This document shows positions 25,458 through 34,813 of a DNA stretch of 64,000 nucleotides, piece after piece (position 1 is the stretch's first letter; the number at the start of each line of letters is the position of its first letter). Source of the stretch: Plantibacter sp. PA-3-X8 (GTDB taxonomy: Bacteria > Actinomycetota > Actinomycetes > Actinomycetales > Microbacteriaceae). The DNA lies in assembly GCF_003856975.1 (NCBI RefSeq), contig NZ_CP033107.1:3100001-3164000 (forward strand). Direction: 5' to 3'. The translations under genes were made by a program, and so were the position numbers. A model generated the notes under the pieces. The model saw nothing but the letters and a program-made list of their open reading frames with translations. It did no database searches and was not told the origin of the DNA.

Positions 25458-26438
25458 TCAGGCGCTCTTCTTGCGTTTCGTCGCGGTCGACGGTTTCGAC
25501 GCCGCGGTCTTGGCGGTAGCGGTCTTCGCGCCACTCGTCTTGGCGGTACCCGTCTTCGCGGTACCGGTCTTCGCCGAGCTGCTCGTCGCGGCGGGCTTGG
25601 CGGCGCCGGATCGCTTCGCTCCACTCGCCGTCTTCGCGCCGGTCGTGCCACGTTGCCGTTCGATGCTGCGTTGCAGCACCTCCATGAGGTCGATCGGCTC
25701 GGCGCCCGTGTCGTCGTCGGGTTCGGGCTGCTCGCCGAAGGTGGCGGCGGTGTCGAGTGCGTCGCCCTGCTCGAGTTTCGCGTCGATGAGCTTCCGGAGC
25801 TGTGCCTGGTATTCGTCGACGAACGCGTCCGGGCGGAAGCGGGACGAGAAGGACTCGACGAGCGCCTCCGACATCTCGAGTTCCTTGGCGGAGATGCGGA
25901 CGCGTTCCTCGAGGGCCGGGAACCGCACCTCCCGGACCTCGTCCTCCCAGAGCAGTGTCTGCAGGAGGATGACGTCCTCGCGCACCCGGAGGGCACCGAG
26001 ACGCGTCTTCTGGCGGAGGGCGAACCGCACGATGGCCGTGCGGTCGGTCTCCTCGAGCGTCCGCCGGAGGAGGACGTAGGCCTTCGACGAGGAGGAGTCC
26101 GGTTCGAGGAAGTAGCTGCGGTCGAACATGATCGGGTCGAGGTCGTCGCTCGGCACGAACTCGACGACCTCGATCTCCCGGCTGCGTTCCTCGGGGAGTG
26201 ATGCCAGGTCGTCGGCGGTGAGGACCACCGTCTGCTCGCCGTCCTGGTAGGCCTTGTCGATGTGGTCGTAGCTGACGACCTTCCCGCAGACCTCGCACTT
26301 GCGCTGGTACCGGATGCGTCCGCCGTCGGCGTCGTGGACCTGGTGCAACGAGAGGTCGTGGTCCTCCGTGGCGCTGTACACCTTCACCGGGACGTTCACC
26401 AGGCCGAAGGTGACCGCACCCTTCCAGATCGCGCGCAT
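25458..26438 (-). CDS. ku: Non-homologous end-joining protein Ku
   Basis: A 326-residue bacterial Ku. The core begins MRAIWKGAVTFGLVNVPVKV, the standard Ku N-terminus, with CEVCGKVV and KAYQDGE following. It homodimerises on DNA ends and recruits LigD. The last ~60 residues are Ala/Lys/Thr/Ser-rich, with five consecutive 5-residue units of the AKTGT type (encoded at 25500-25574), then KRKKSA. Such Lys-rich tails in actinobacterial Ku bind DNA. The gene is divergent from ligD across 111 bp, so the two NHEJ partners share a control region. Confidence 0.95.
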   Translation of the reverse strand: MRAIWKGAVTFGLVNVPVKVYSATEDHDLSLHQVHDADGGRIRYQRKCEVCGKVVSYDHIDKAYQDGEQTVVLTADDLASLPEERSREIEVVEFVPSDDLDPIMFDRSYFLEPDSSSSKAYVLLRRTLEETDRTAIVRFALRQKTRLGALRVREDVILLQTLLWEDEVREVRFPALEERVRISAKELEMSEALVESFSSRFRPDAFVDEYQAQLRKLIDAKLEQGDALDTAATFGEQPEPDDDTGAEPIDLMEVLQRSIERQRGTTGAKTASGAKRSGAAKPAATSSSAKTGTAKTGTAKTSGAKTATAKTAASKPSTATKRKKSA

Positions 26439-26549
26439 GACCGCTCCCGTCCGCGGGCGGATCCGCCCGCGCTGTCGTGGTGACCAGTAGACACCCGGAA
26501 CATCGTCAAGGGCTAGCCCTTGACGCCCCTGGGCGGCAGGCTGATCGGC

Positions 26550-28994
26550 ATGGCGAGGACGAGCGGTGGCGGCGGGCAGACGCAGTGGGTCGACGTCGAC
26601 GGACGCCGGATCCAACTCACCCATCTCGACAAGGTGCTGTACCCCGAGACCGGCACGACGAAGGCCGAGGTCCTCGCCTACTACGCCGCGGTCGCCGAAC
26701 ACCTGCTCCCGCACCTCGCCGATCGGCCGGTGACTCGGAAACGCTGGGTGCACGGCGTCGGCACGGCTGCGTCGCCGGAGTCGGGGTTCTTCCAGAAGGA
26801 CCTGGGCGCCTCGGCTCCCGACTGGGTCCAACGGCTCCCCATCGAGCACAGCGATCACACGAACGAGTACCCGATCGTCGACGATCTCGCGACACTCACG
26901 TGGCTGGCGCAGCTGGGTGCGCTCGAGCTGCACGTGCCGCAGTGGCGGTTCGACCGATCCGGCGAGCGCCGACCGCCCGACCGTCTCGTCCTCGACCTCG
27001 ATCCGGGTGAGGGGGTGTCCCTCGCCGAGTGCGCGGGGGTCGCGGGCCTGGCGCGGGCGGTGTTGGTGGACATGGGGTTGGATCCGGTTCCGCTCACGAG
27101 TGGGAGCAAGGGGATCCACCTGTACGCGGCGTTGGACGGTCGGCAGAGTTCCGCGGAGGTGTCGCTCGTGGCGCATGAGCTCGCGCGGGCGCTGGCCGCG
27201 GACGAGCCGGGCCTCGTGGTGAGCGAGATGTCGAAACAGCGACGCACGGGGAGGGTCTTCGTCGACTGGAGTCAGAACAACGGGTCGAAGACGACGATCG
27301 CGCCGTTCTCGTTGCGGGGTCGGTCACGGCCGACGGTGGCGGCTCCCCGCCGGTGGGAGGAGCTCGACGATCCTGGGCTGGCGCAGCTGGAGTTCCCTGC
27401 GGTGCTCGAGCGGCTGGCGGACGGTGAGGACCCGTTGCGGGTGCTCGGCGACCCGCGTCCGTCGATCACGATCCGCCCGTCGGAACACGAGGACCGGCTC
27501 GTGGAGTACCGGCGGAAGCGGGACGCGGAGCGGACGCCCGAGCCCGTCCCGGAAGGACCGCCGGCGCCTCCCGCTGCCGGGACGCCGCCCTCGTTCGTGA
27601 TCCAGCGGCACGAGGCCAGGAAACTCCACCATGACTTCCGACTCGAGCACGACGGCGTGCTGGTGTCCTGGGCCCTGCCGAAGGGGGTGCCGACGGATCC
27701 GAGCAGCAACCATCTGGCGGTGCGCACGGAGGACCACCCCATCGAGTACGGCAGTTTCGAGGGCACGATCCCTGCTGGTGAGTACGGGGCCGGTGAGGTG
27801 ACCATCTGGGACGCGGGCACCTACGAGCTGGAGAAGTGGCGCGACGACGAGGTCATCGGGACCCTGCACGGCCGGGCGGGAGGTGCGCTCGGCGGGCCGA
27901 TGCGGTTCGCGCTCATCCGGACCGCGGGCGGGACGGGACGGGAGGCGCCGTCGTGGCTCATCCACCGGATGCGCGCCCCGGGCGACCCGCCGGCTCCCCC
28001 GGTCGCACGGCCTCGGGGGATCCCCACCCCCATGCTCGCGAGTGTCGCGGCACCCGGCGAGCTGGTCGACGACGGATCCTGGGCGTTCGAGATGAAGTGG
28101 GACGGCATCCGTGCGATCGCGAGCGTCGACGGCTCGACGGGGCGGGTGCGGTTGTCGAGCCGGAACGGCAAGGACCTCACGACGGCGTACCCGGAGGTGG
28201 TCGAGGAACTCGCGGCGTCGCTCGCCGGCCGTGCGGTCGTCCTCGACGGCGAGATCGTGGCGTCGGGTCCTGACGGCCGTCCCGACTTCTCGCTGCTGCA
28301 GCGTCGGATGCAGCTCACCGCGGAGCGGGACGTCGAACGGGAGCGCCGTCGGACGCCGGTCCGGCTGCTGCTGTTCGACCTGCTCGCGCTGGATGACACG
28401 GATCGGACGGAGCTGCCCTACCGGGAGCGTCGCGAACTGCTCGAGCGGACGATCGGATCCGGGACCGTCGTCCAGGTGCCACCGACGATCGACGGCTCGC
28501 TCGACGATGCGCTCGAGGTGAGTCGGGGGTTGCGGTTGGAGGGGGTGATGGCGAAGGAGCTCGACGGACGCTACCGCCCGGGTCGGCGCAGCAGCACCTG
28601 GGTCAAGTTCAAGCACGAACGCATGGAGGAGGTCGTCGTGGCCGGCTGGCGTCCCGGTCGGGGCGGGCGCTCGGGTGGGATCGGGTCGCTCCTGCTCGGG
28701 GTGCCGGGCTCGGACGGGTTGCTGCACTACGCGGGACGGGTCGGAAGCGGCTTCAGCGATCGGGAGTTGGCGGCGACCGCGCTCCGCTTCGAACGGCTGG
28801 GCCGGGCATCGACGGCCCTCGTGGGTGTCCCGCCGGCCGATGCGGCCGACGCCAACTGGGTGGAACCCGTCCTCATCGGGGAGGTCCGCTTCAGCGAGTG
28901 GACACCGGACGGACGGTTCAGGCATCCGGTCTGGCGTGGGTGGCGCCCCGATCGGACGGTGGACGACCTCGAAGCGCCGGACCGCGGACGCTGA
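26550..28994 (+). CDS. ligD: Multifunctional DNA ligase D (polymerase-phosphoesterase-ligase)
   Basis: An 814-residue NHEJ enzyme in the mycobacterial order. The N-terminal primase-polymerase domain (about 10-300) has LDLDPGEG with the catalytic Asp pair and GSKGIHLY. The 3'-phosphoesterase domain (about 345-470) starts FVIQRHEARKLHHDFRLEHD. The ATP ligase domain (about 490-810) carries the nucleotidyl Lys in FEMKWDGIRA, at about residue 516. I prefer ATG 26550; a TTG ten codons upstream (26520) is possible. Divergent from ku, its partner in double-strand-break repair. Confidence 0.95.
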   Translation: MARTSGGGGQTQWVDVDGRRIQLTHLDKVLYPETGTTKAEVLAYYAAVAEHLLPHLADRPVTRKRWVHGVGTAASPESGFFQKDLGASAPDWVQRLPIEHSDHTNEYPIVDDLATLTWLAQLGALELHVPQWRFDRSGERRPPDRLVLDLDPGEGVSLAECAGVAGLARAVLVDMGLDPVPLTSGSKGIHLYAALDGRQSSAEVSLVAHELARALAADEPGLVVSEMSKQRRTGRVFVDWSQNNGSKTTIAPFSLRGRSRPTVAAPRRWEELDDPGLAQLEFPAVLERLADGEDPLRVLGDPRPSITIRPSEHEDRLVEYRRKRDAERTPEPVPEGPPAPPAAGTPPSFVIQRHEARKLHHDFRLEHDGVLVSWALPKGVPTDPSSNHLAVRTEDHPIEYGSFEGTIPAGEYGAGEVTIWDAGTYELEKWRDDEVIGTLHGRAGGALGGPMRFALIRTAGGTGREAPSWLIHRMRAPGDPPAPPVARPRGIPTPMLASVAAPGELVDDGSWAFEMKWDGIRAIASVDGSTGRVRLSSRNGKDLTTAYPEVVEELAASLAGRAVVLDGEIVASGPDGRPDFSLLQRRMQLTAERDVERERRRTPVRLLLFDLLALDDTDRTELPYRERRELLERTIGSGTVVQVPPTIDGSLDDALEVSRGLRLEGVMAKELDGRYRPGRRSSTWVKFKHERMEEVVVAGWRPGRGGRSGGIGSLLLGVPGSDGLLHYAGRVGSGFSDRELAATALRFERLGRASTALVGVPPADAADANWVEPVLIGEVRFSEWTPDGRFRHPVWRGWRPDRTVDDLEAPDRGR

Positions 28995-29021
28995 GCCCGC
29001 GCATCCACCGTGGACGTCCCG

Positions 29022-29756
29022 TCAGGACAAGCGGCCGGATTCGGCGAGGAGGGCGAGGACGGCCGAGACCCGTGGGTTGCTCGAGGTGTCGTGCTCGATC
29101 CCGAGTGCGGCGTAGATCGCCGTGAGGTGGTTCTGGACGGACTTCTCCGCGATCCCGAGCCTGGTCGCGATCCCCGTGTTCGAACGACCGGTCGCGAGCA
29201 GCTGCAGCACGGCGTACTGCCGGTCGGTGAGCGACTCGAGACTCGATCCCGCCCTGGGCCGGGTCCGGTCGATGAGTTTGGGATCGAGCATCGTCTCGCC
29301 ACGTGCGGAGACCCGGATGGCCTCGAGGAGGATCTCGCGCGTGAGCGACGAGGTCTTCGACAGGTAGCTCCACCCGTCGCGGACGTCCGCCGGCATCTCG
29401 AGCAGCATGTCCATGAGGTCGTAGGCGGACAGCAGGACGACACCGAGGCCGGGTTGCGCCCGGCGGAGGGAGACGCCGAGGCTCACCCCGTTGCCGTCGG
29501 GCAGCTCGATGTCCATGGTCAGCACGTCCACCGTTCCCGGGAGGAACAGCCTGCGGGCCTCGGCGACCGTACCGGCACGCCCGACGAACTCCACGCCTGG
29601 CGCCCCGTCGAGCAGCTCGGCGAGCATGCCGCCGAGCAGCGGCTGATCCTCGATCACCCCGACACGCAGCGGCCTGGTGGTCGCGGCGTCCGTCGTCGCG
29701 TCACCGACCGTGGACAGCTCGGCGGGCGAAGGGTCGGAGTGCGACTGGTGGTGCAT
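29022..29756 (-). CDS. NarL/LuxR-type response regulator
   Basis: A 244-residue regulator. The receiver domain (about 30-150) has VGVIEDQPLLGG, with the phospho-acceptor Asp in LTMDIELPDG and Lys in LSKTSSL. The C-terminal HTH has LTDRQYAVLQLLATGRSNTGIATRLGIAEKSVQNHLTAIYAAL. A GATACT hexamer is 6 nt upstream of the ATG, so the message may be leaderless. It is divergent from the histidine kinase at 29861, its likely partner. Confidence 0.88.
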   Translation of the reverse strand: MHHQSHSDPSPAELSTVGDATTDAATTRPLRVGVIEDQPLLGGMLAELLDGAPGVEFVGRAGTVAEARRLFLPGTVDVLTMDIELPDGNGVSLGVSLRRAQPGLGVVLLSAYDLMDMLLEMPADVRDGWSYLSKTSSLTREILLEAIRVSARGETMLDPKLIDRTRPRAGSSLESLTDRQYAVLQLLATGRSNTGIATRLGIAEKSVQNHLTAIYAALGIEHDTSSNPRVSAVLALLAESGRLS

Positions 29757-29860
29757 GTTCCGAGTATCCCGGATCGACCGGGGAACGACCGAGGGGGAAG
29801 CTCCCGACCGACCGCACGTCGATGTCGGCGGTGGCGCGCACGGCAGGTCAGAATGGAGCC

Positions 29861-31075
29861 ATGACCCAGGAGGCCCGGACCCCTCGCGCTGAGCGCTGGA
29901 GCGACAGCCGGGCGTTCATCACGGCCAGCGGCGCCATGGCCGCGGTCTTCGGACTCGCCGTGTCGTTCCAGAGCGTCTACATCTACACCTGGGTCGCCCC
30001 GGGCGGGACGCGTGGCATGCTCGCCGAACGGGTCACCGCGAACCTCGTCTCGTTGAGCGCGGCGATCCTCGTGCTCGCACTCCTGCTGTGGTCGAGGTGG
30101 GGGCCGTCGCTCCACGAATGGTGGCGCCCCAAGGTGCTCGCGGGCGTCCTCCTCGTGGCGATGCTGACGGGGCTGCTGCGCAGCGGACTCCAGCTCCTGC
30201 TGGGCGTGTACCGCGACCCGAGCCTGCAGACGGTCCTCGTCGAAGCCGGAACGACGACGCTCGCCCTGGCGGTCTGCGCGACGTTCGGGTTCAGCCTCAG
30301 TGCCGCCCGGCGACGCGCCCGCGAGGAGGAGCGCGCGCACGCCGATCAGCGACACCGGGCCGACCTCGCCCTCCAGTCCCTGCAGGGTGAGGAGCTGCGG
30401 GTGAAGCGGGAGGTCGCGGAAGGCCTGCACGGCACCCTGCAGCAGCACCTCGTCCTCATCAGCGCCCAGCTCGCATCCGTCACCACGGCCCTCGAGCAGG
30501 GCGGCCCGGACGTCGGGTCGGACGCGGCCAGGACCCTGCGGTCGCTCGGCGAGGAACTCCGCACCGTGCGCGAGCGCGACGTGCGCGAACTCAGCCGGCT
30601 CCTGTCACCGCCGCTGCTCGAGGTCGGGATCGCCCCGAGCATCCGCGCGATCCTGCAGCGGCTCCCCCCGTCGATCACCACCAGTCTCGACGTCTCTCCG
30701 GAATTCCGGCTGCTCGACGACCCGATCGACAACGTCTTCACGACCGCGGAGCGCGCGGTCGTCGTCCGCACGCTCGAGGAGGCCGTGACGAACGCACTGA
30801 CCCACGGGGCGGCCGACCGACTCGTCGTGGACCTCCGGGTCTCGTCGCCCGCCACCGAGCGGCGAGGGACGATGGCGGGCACCGTCGAGCTGCGCGTCGT
30901 CGACAACGGCTCCGGTCTCCGCGAGGACGCCGAACCGTCCGGCGGCCTGCTGCAACTGGATCGACGGGCCGACGCGTTCGGCGGGTCCCTCAGGGTCGGC
31001 CCTGCAGCCGACGACGAGACCGGCGGCACCGTCCTGACCCTGACGATGCCCTACCGTGCGCCGGCCATCCGCTGA
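29861..31075 (+). CDS. Sensor histidine kinase, NarX/DesK-like (HisKA_3)
   Basis: A 404-residue kinase with four predicted membrane helices in the first ~150 residues and little extracytoplasmic sequence. A dimerisation/phosphoacceptor region carries the His in EGLHGTLQQHLVLI. The ATPase domain has EAVTNALTHG (N box), VVDNGSG (G1) and LQLDRRADAFGGSL. This is the kinase type that pairs with NarL-family regulators, matching its divergent neighbour. ATG 29861 with GGAG close by is preferred; an in-frame ATG at 29822 is possible. The signal sensed is unknown. Confidence 0.87.
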   Translation: MTQEARTPRAERWSDSRAFITASGAMAAVFGLAVSFQSVYIYTWVAPGGTRGMLAERVTANLVSLSAAILVLALLLWSRWGPSLHEWWRPKVLAGVLLVAMLTGLLRSGLQLLLGVYRDPSLQTVLVEAGTTTLALAVCATFGFSLSAARRRAREEERAHADQRHRADLALQSLQGEELRVKREVAEGLHGTLQQHLVLISAQLASVTTALEQGGPDVGSDAARTLRSLGEELRTVRERDVRELSRLLSPPLLEVGIAPSIRAILQRLPPSITTSLDVSPEFRLLDDPIDNVFTTAERAVVVRTLEEAVTNALTHGAADRLVVDLRVSSPATERRGTMAGTVELRVVDNGSGLREDAEPSGGLLQLDRRADAFGGSLRVGPAADDETGGTVLTLTMPYRAPAIR

Positions 31076-31081
31076 GCCGGA

Positions 31082-32131
31082 TCAGGCGGTCGAGGTCTCG
31101 GTCAGCAGTTCACGGACGCGAGGGACGACCGCGGAGCCGTACAGACCGATGCTGTCCATGAGGTGCTCGTGCGACAGCGAACCGTTGCTGATCTTCAGAT
31201 CCACGCGGGACAGCCCCAAGCCGTCGACCGCGGTCGCGACCTTCCGTGCGACCGTCTCGGGCGAACCGACGAACAGCGCACCCTCCGGGCCGGCCTCCTG
31301 CTCGAAGTGCCCGCGCGTCATCGGGCTCCAGCCCCGCTCGCGGCCGATCCGGTCCATCATCGCCCGGTAGTGCGGCCAGAGCTGCTCCTGCGCGAGCTCA
31401 TCGGTCTCGGCGATGTGCGCGGGCGAGTGCATGCCGACGGGCTGGGTCGGCAGCTGGAACTGCGCGAGTGCGCGGTGGTAGAGGTCGACGAAGGGGGCGA
31501 ACCGCAGCGGCCCACCACCGATCACGGCCAGCATCATCGGCAGGCCGTACCGAGCGGTCCGCACGACCGACTCGGGGCTTCCGCCGACACCGACCCACGC
31601 CTTCAGCTTCCCGTGCTCCACCCTGGGGTAGACCGACTGCTCCCGGAGCGGCGCGCGCGTCTTGCCCGACCAGGTGACCGGTTCCTGCTCGAGGAGGGCG
31701 ACGAACAGCTCGAGCTTCTCCTCGAAGAGCTCCTCGTACTGCGACAGCTCGTACCCGAAGAGCGGGAACGACTCGGTGAAGGATCCGCGGCCCAGGATGG
31801 CCTCGGCCCGCCCTCCGGAGATGCCGTCGAGCGTCGCGAACCGCTGGTAGACGCGCACCGGGTCGTCGGAGCTCAGCACCGTGACCGCGGAACCGAGATG
31901 GATGCGCTCGGTGCGGGCCGCGATCGCCGCCAGCACGACCTCGGGAGACGAGACCGCGAAGTCCTCACGGTGGTGCTCCCCCACCCCGATGAAGTCGAGG
32001 CCGACCGCCTCAGCGTGGACGCCCTGCTCCACGACGTTGCGCAGGACCTGCGCCTGGGACAGTGGCGCGCCGTCGGCGTCGACCGTGACGTCACCGAAGG
32101 TGTCGATGCCGAACTCGAGAGGTGTGGTCAT
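31082..32131 (-). CDS. LLM-class flavin-dependent oxidoreductase
   Basis: A 349-residue bacterial-luciferase-like monooxygenase or dehydrogenase using FMN or F420. Typical pieces are FGIDTFGDV at the N-terminus, EAVGLDFIGVGEHH, SAVTVLSSDDPVRVYQRFATLDGISGGRAE and WVGVGGSPESV. ATG 32131 is preferred because GGAG lies six bases upstream; a TTG four codons earlier is the alternative. A palindrome overlaps its likely -10, so it is probably under a dedicated repressor. Substrate unknown. It ends 6 bp from the convergent histidine-kinase gene. Confidence 0.85.
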   Translation of the reverse strand: MTTPLEFGIDTFGDVTVDADGAPLSQAQVLRNVVEQGVHAEAVGLDFIGVGEHHREDFAVSSPEVVLAAIAARTERIHLGSAVTVLSSDDPVRVYQRFATLDGISGGRAEAILGRGSFTESFPLFGYELSQYEELFEEKLELFVALLEQEPVTWSGKTRAPLREQSVYPRVEHGKLKAWVGVGGSPESVVRTARYGLPMMLAVIGGGPLRFAPFVDLYHRALAQFQLPTQPVGMHSPAHIAETDELAQEQLWPHYRAMMDRIGRERGWSPMTRGHFEQEAGPEGALFVGSPETVARKVATAVDGLGLSRVDLKISNGSLSHEHLMDSIGLYGSAVVPRVRELLTETSTA

Positions 32132-32175
32132 GGGGTTCTCCAACGTCGTGTGGCTCGCCGCGAGCCGTCACGGCG

Positions 32176-32195
32176 ATTGTATGTGTTTGCATACA
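32176..32195 (-). promoter_or_regulatory. LLM oxidoreductase promoter with palindromic operator
   Basis: On the minus strand TACAAT (32176-32181) is a near-perfect -10. The inverted repeat TGTATG-N6-CATACA (32178-32195) overlaps it. The local DNA is AT-rich against its high-GC surroundings. This is a classic place for a repressor to block RNA polymerase. No regulator gene is adjacent. Confidence 0.5.
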
Positions 32196-32328
32196 TATCG
32201 GTGAACCCCGTCACTGCGACGGGTATTCCCGATCCACCCAGGGTGACAGAACCGGACGCCCGCTGGGAGCACCCTCTCAGCCGTCCCTGGCAAGCTGGAA
32301 GACCTGCACCCCGAGCCTTGGAGCCCCT

Positions 32329-32790
32329 GTGTCGCCGCGCCGCCTCTTCCGCCTGATCGCGATCGCCGAGGCGATCACCTGGACCCTGCTCATCATCGGG
32401 ATGATCCTCAAGTACGTCACGAAGACGACCGACCTCGGCGTGAGCATCGGTGGCGCGCTGCACGGCTTCGTGTTCCTCGTGTACGGCGCGACGGTCCTGC
32501 TCATCGGGATCAACCAGCGCTGGCCCATCGGCACGATCCTCGTGGGCCTCGTGAGCGCCGTCGTCCCGTACGCGACCATCCCCTTCGACCTCTGGGCGGA
32601 CCGCACCGGCCGACTCGACGGGGCGTGGCGCCGCGAGGCGGGCGCCGACCCGCGCGACCAGCGCGTGCTCGACCGCCTGACGCGCTGGCTCGTCCGACAC
32701 CCGATCCTGCTCGTGGTCGTCGGCGGCCTCGTGGTCGTCGCCGTCTTCACGGCCCTGCTCGTCGTCGGGCCGCCGGTCCCGAAGGGCTGA
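32329..32790 (+). CDS. DUF3817-family membrane protein
   Basis: A 153-residue membrane protein. It opens SPRRLFRLIAIAEAITWTLL and has GALHGFVFLVYGATVLLIG, the DUF3817 pattern of about three N-terminal helices. An extra C-terminal helix follows (VVVGGLVVVAVFTALLVVG). GTG start five bases after GGAG. Function unknown. Divergent from the LLM oxidoreductase, with which it shares a ~200-bp control region. Confidence 0.8.
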   Translation: MSPRRLFRLIAIAEAITWTLLIIGMILKYVTKTTDLGVSIGGALHGFVFLVYGATVLLIGINQRWPIGTILVGLVSAVVPYATIPFDLWADRTGRLDGAWRREAGADPRDQRVLDRLTRWLVRHPILLVVVGGLVVVAVFTALLVVGPPVPKG

Positions 32791-32831
32791 TCGTCAGGGT
32801 CCCTGCGGACCGCCGGGGCCAACCCCTACGC

Positions 32832-33605
32832 TCAGCCGAGCAGCTCGACCAGATCCCGCGTGATCTCGGAGCGGGCCTCATCGGCGGAGATCGTCGCCGT
32901 ACCGTCGCCGGGCTGCACCCCGTAGTCACCGAAGCTCGCGTGGTTCGCCCCCTCGATCTCGATCATCGTCGCGTCAGCGGGCAACCGGACGCGCGCGTCG
33001 GCGACCTTCTCCGGGGTACTCAGTCCGTCGTCGCTCCCCGCGAGGCTCAGCACCTCGAGGGAGGAGCCGGAGAGGTCGTTCGCGCAGTAACTCCCGAACA
33101 GGACGAGACCCGTCACTGCGGGATCCTCCGCGAGCTGGCAGGCTCGCACCCCACCGAGTGAGTGGCCACCGACGAACCAGGTGTCGACGTCCGGGGCGGC
33201 GGCGGTGAACGTCTCCAGCGGCCGTTGGTCGAAGAACGCCAGGTTGAGCGTCGGCTTCGTGATGACCACGGTCACGCCGGCCTCCTCGACGACGCCGGAC
33301 AGCTTGTGCAGGTAGGCGTACGGGTCGACCTTCGCCCCGGGGATGAAGACGAGACCGGTACCGGAGGCAGGACGCTCGGCGTCCGCGGTCGGGGCGAGGA
33401 CCACGGCGTCGCCGACGTCGGTGACGGAGACCGCGGGGTCCTCCCACACCGCGAGTGCGGCGGGACGGGTGCCCTGCATGACGATCTGGGTCCAGACGAC
33501 GAACCCGAGGACGACGACGAGCACCGCACAAAGGATTCCGATGAGGATCGGCTTCAGCCGCCCCGCCCGCCGTGGTCGGCCAGGGTGCTCGGTCACATCG
33601 CTCAT
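32832..33605 (-). CDS. Membrane-anchored alpha/beta hydrolase
   Basis: A 257-residue protein with one N-terminal membrane helix (about residues 18-40), so the catalytic domain is probably extracytoplasmic. The nucleophile elbow is GGHSLGG (Ser), the acid is probably in SDDGLSTPEK, and the His is in GANHASFGDYG. That order fits a complete catalytic triad. GAGGAA precedes the ATG. The substrate is not evident. Confidence 0.8.
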   Translation of the reverse strand: MSDVTEHPGRPRRAGRLKPILIGILCAVLVVVLGFVVWTQIVMQGTRPAALAVWEDPAVSVTDVGDAVVLAPTADAERPASGTGLVFIPGAKVDPYAYLHKLSGVVEEAGVTVVITKPTLNLAFFDQRPLETFTAAAPDVDTWFVGGHSLGGVRACQLAEDPAVTGLVLFGSYCANDLSGSSLEVLSLAGSDDGLSTPEKVADARVRLPADATMIEIEGANHASFGDYGVQPGDGTATISADEARSEITRDLVELLG

Positions 33606-33765
33606 GTCGTTCCTCCACGCTCGGCGCCCCGCGAGGATCACGGCGGACCGGCTCCCTCCAGTATCCCAAACCCGCTCCGGCGCGCGTCGGTCGCGAGCCA
33701 CGCTGCTGCCCGCTGGGCGCTCGAGTCCCGGTCGCGCTGTCAGGCGATCGGCCTATGCTCGACGG

Positions 33766-34764
33766 GTGACCACCACTCGCACGAAGCACCCCACCGGGCC
33801 GTCGATGACGATCGGCCTCATCACGCACCCGACGAAGAACATCGACGACTCCGTCCGCATCCTCCGCTCATGGCAGCTCGAACACGGCGCGCGCCTCGTC
33901 GGACTCCGCGCCGAGGCCAACCGGCTCGGCGACGACGTCGAACTGCTCGACGAGGACGCCTTCGCGTCGTCGGTCGACGTCGCCGTGGCGATGGGCGGCG
34001 ACGGCACGATGCTCGGGGCGATGCGGCTGCTCGCCGGCCGGTCCGCACCGGTGCTCGGCGTCAACTACGGCAACGTCGGCTTCCTCGTGGAGGTCGAACC
34101 GGCCGCACTCGCGGAGGCGCTCCAACGGGTCAGCGACAACGAGTTCTCCCTCGAACCGCACCACGGCCTCGAGGTGACGATCACCACCGGCGAGCAGGTC
34201 GCCCATCTCCTCGCCTTCAACGACGTCTCCATCGCCCGGCGCCCGGGAACCGGCGTGGTCATGGCCGACCTCGCCGTGGACGGCACCGCCTACGGGTACT
34301 TCAAAGCCGATGCGATCGTGATCGCCACCCCGACCGGATCGACCGCCTACAACTACGCGGCCGGCGGACCGGTGCTCTCCCCCGCCGTCGCCGCCACCGT
34401 CGTGACGCCGGTCGCCCCGATGTCGGGCATCGACCGCTCCTTCATCCTCGGGCCGGCGGAGCGCCTGCAGTTCTCGATCGGGACGGCGACCAAGCAGGCC
34501 GCCGTCGAGATCGACGGCCAGGTCCTCGCCGATGTTGCAAGTGGCGCGGTCGTGACCGTCCGGCTCGTGCGCGACGCAGCCAACGTCGTCCGTCTCGACC
34601 CGAGCCGGCACTCGCGCAAGGGCCGGATGAAACTCAGCCTGCTCGACCTCCCGTTGCGGCGCGATCAGCTGCTCGACCTCGTTCCACCGGACATCCGCGC
34701 GCGCGTCGAGCGTCCGTCGCGGGTCCGCCGGACGCGGAGCAAGCCGGCCGACCCCTCGCACTGA
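33766..34764 (+). CDS. nadK: NAD kinase
   Basis: Phosphorylates NAD to NADP. The 332 residues include GGDGTMLGAMRL (the GGDG catalytic/ATP motif), NYGNVGFLVEVE, and TPTGSTAYNYAAGGP, the NAD-binding region. An alternative ATG 13 codons in (33805) would match the usual ~300-residue length. I favour GTG 33766 because TATGCT lies exactly 6 nt upstream, a strong leaderless signature, and neither start has a Shine-Dalgarno. Confidence 0.92.
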   Translation: MTTTRTKHPTGPSMTIGLITHPTKNIDDSVRILRSWQLEHGARLVGLRAEANRLGDDVELLDEDAFASSVDVAVAMGGDGTMLGAMRLLAGRSAPVLGVNYGNVGFLVEVEPAALAEALQRVSDNEFSLEPHHGLEVTITTGEQVAHLLAFNDVSIARRPGTGVVMADLAVDGTAYGYFKADAIVIATPTGSTAYNYAAGGPVLSPAVAATVVTPVAPMSGIDRSFILGPAERLQFSIGTATKQAAVEIDGQVLADVASGAVVTVRLVRDAANVVRLDPSRHSRKGRMKLSLLDLPLRRDQLLDLVPPDIRARVERPSRVRRTRSKPADPSH

Positions 34765-34813
34765 GTCCCGCGCCCGCCCGCAGCGCGGCGCCGGGGCGGG
34801 GCGGGGCGGAGCG

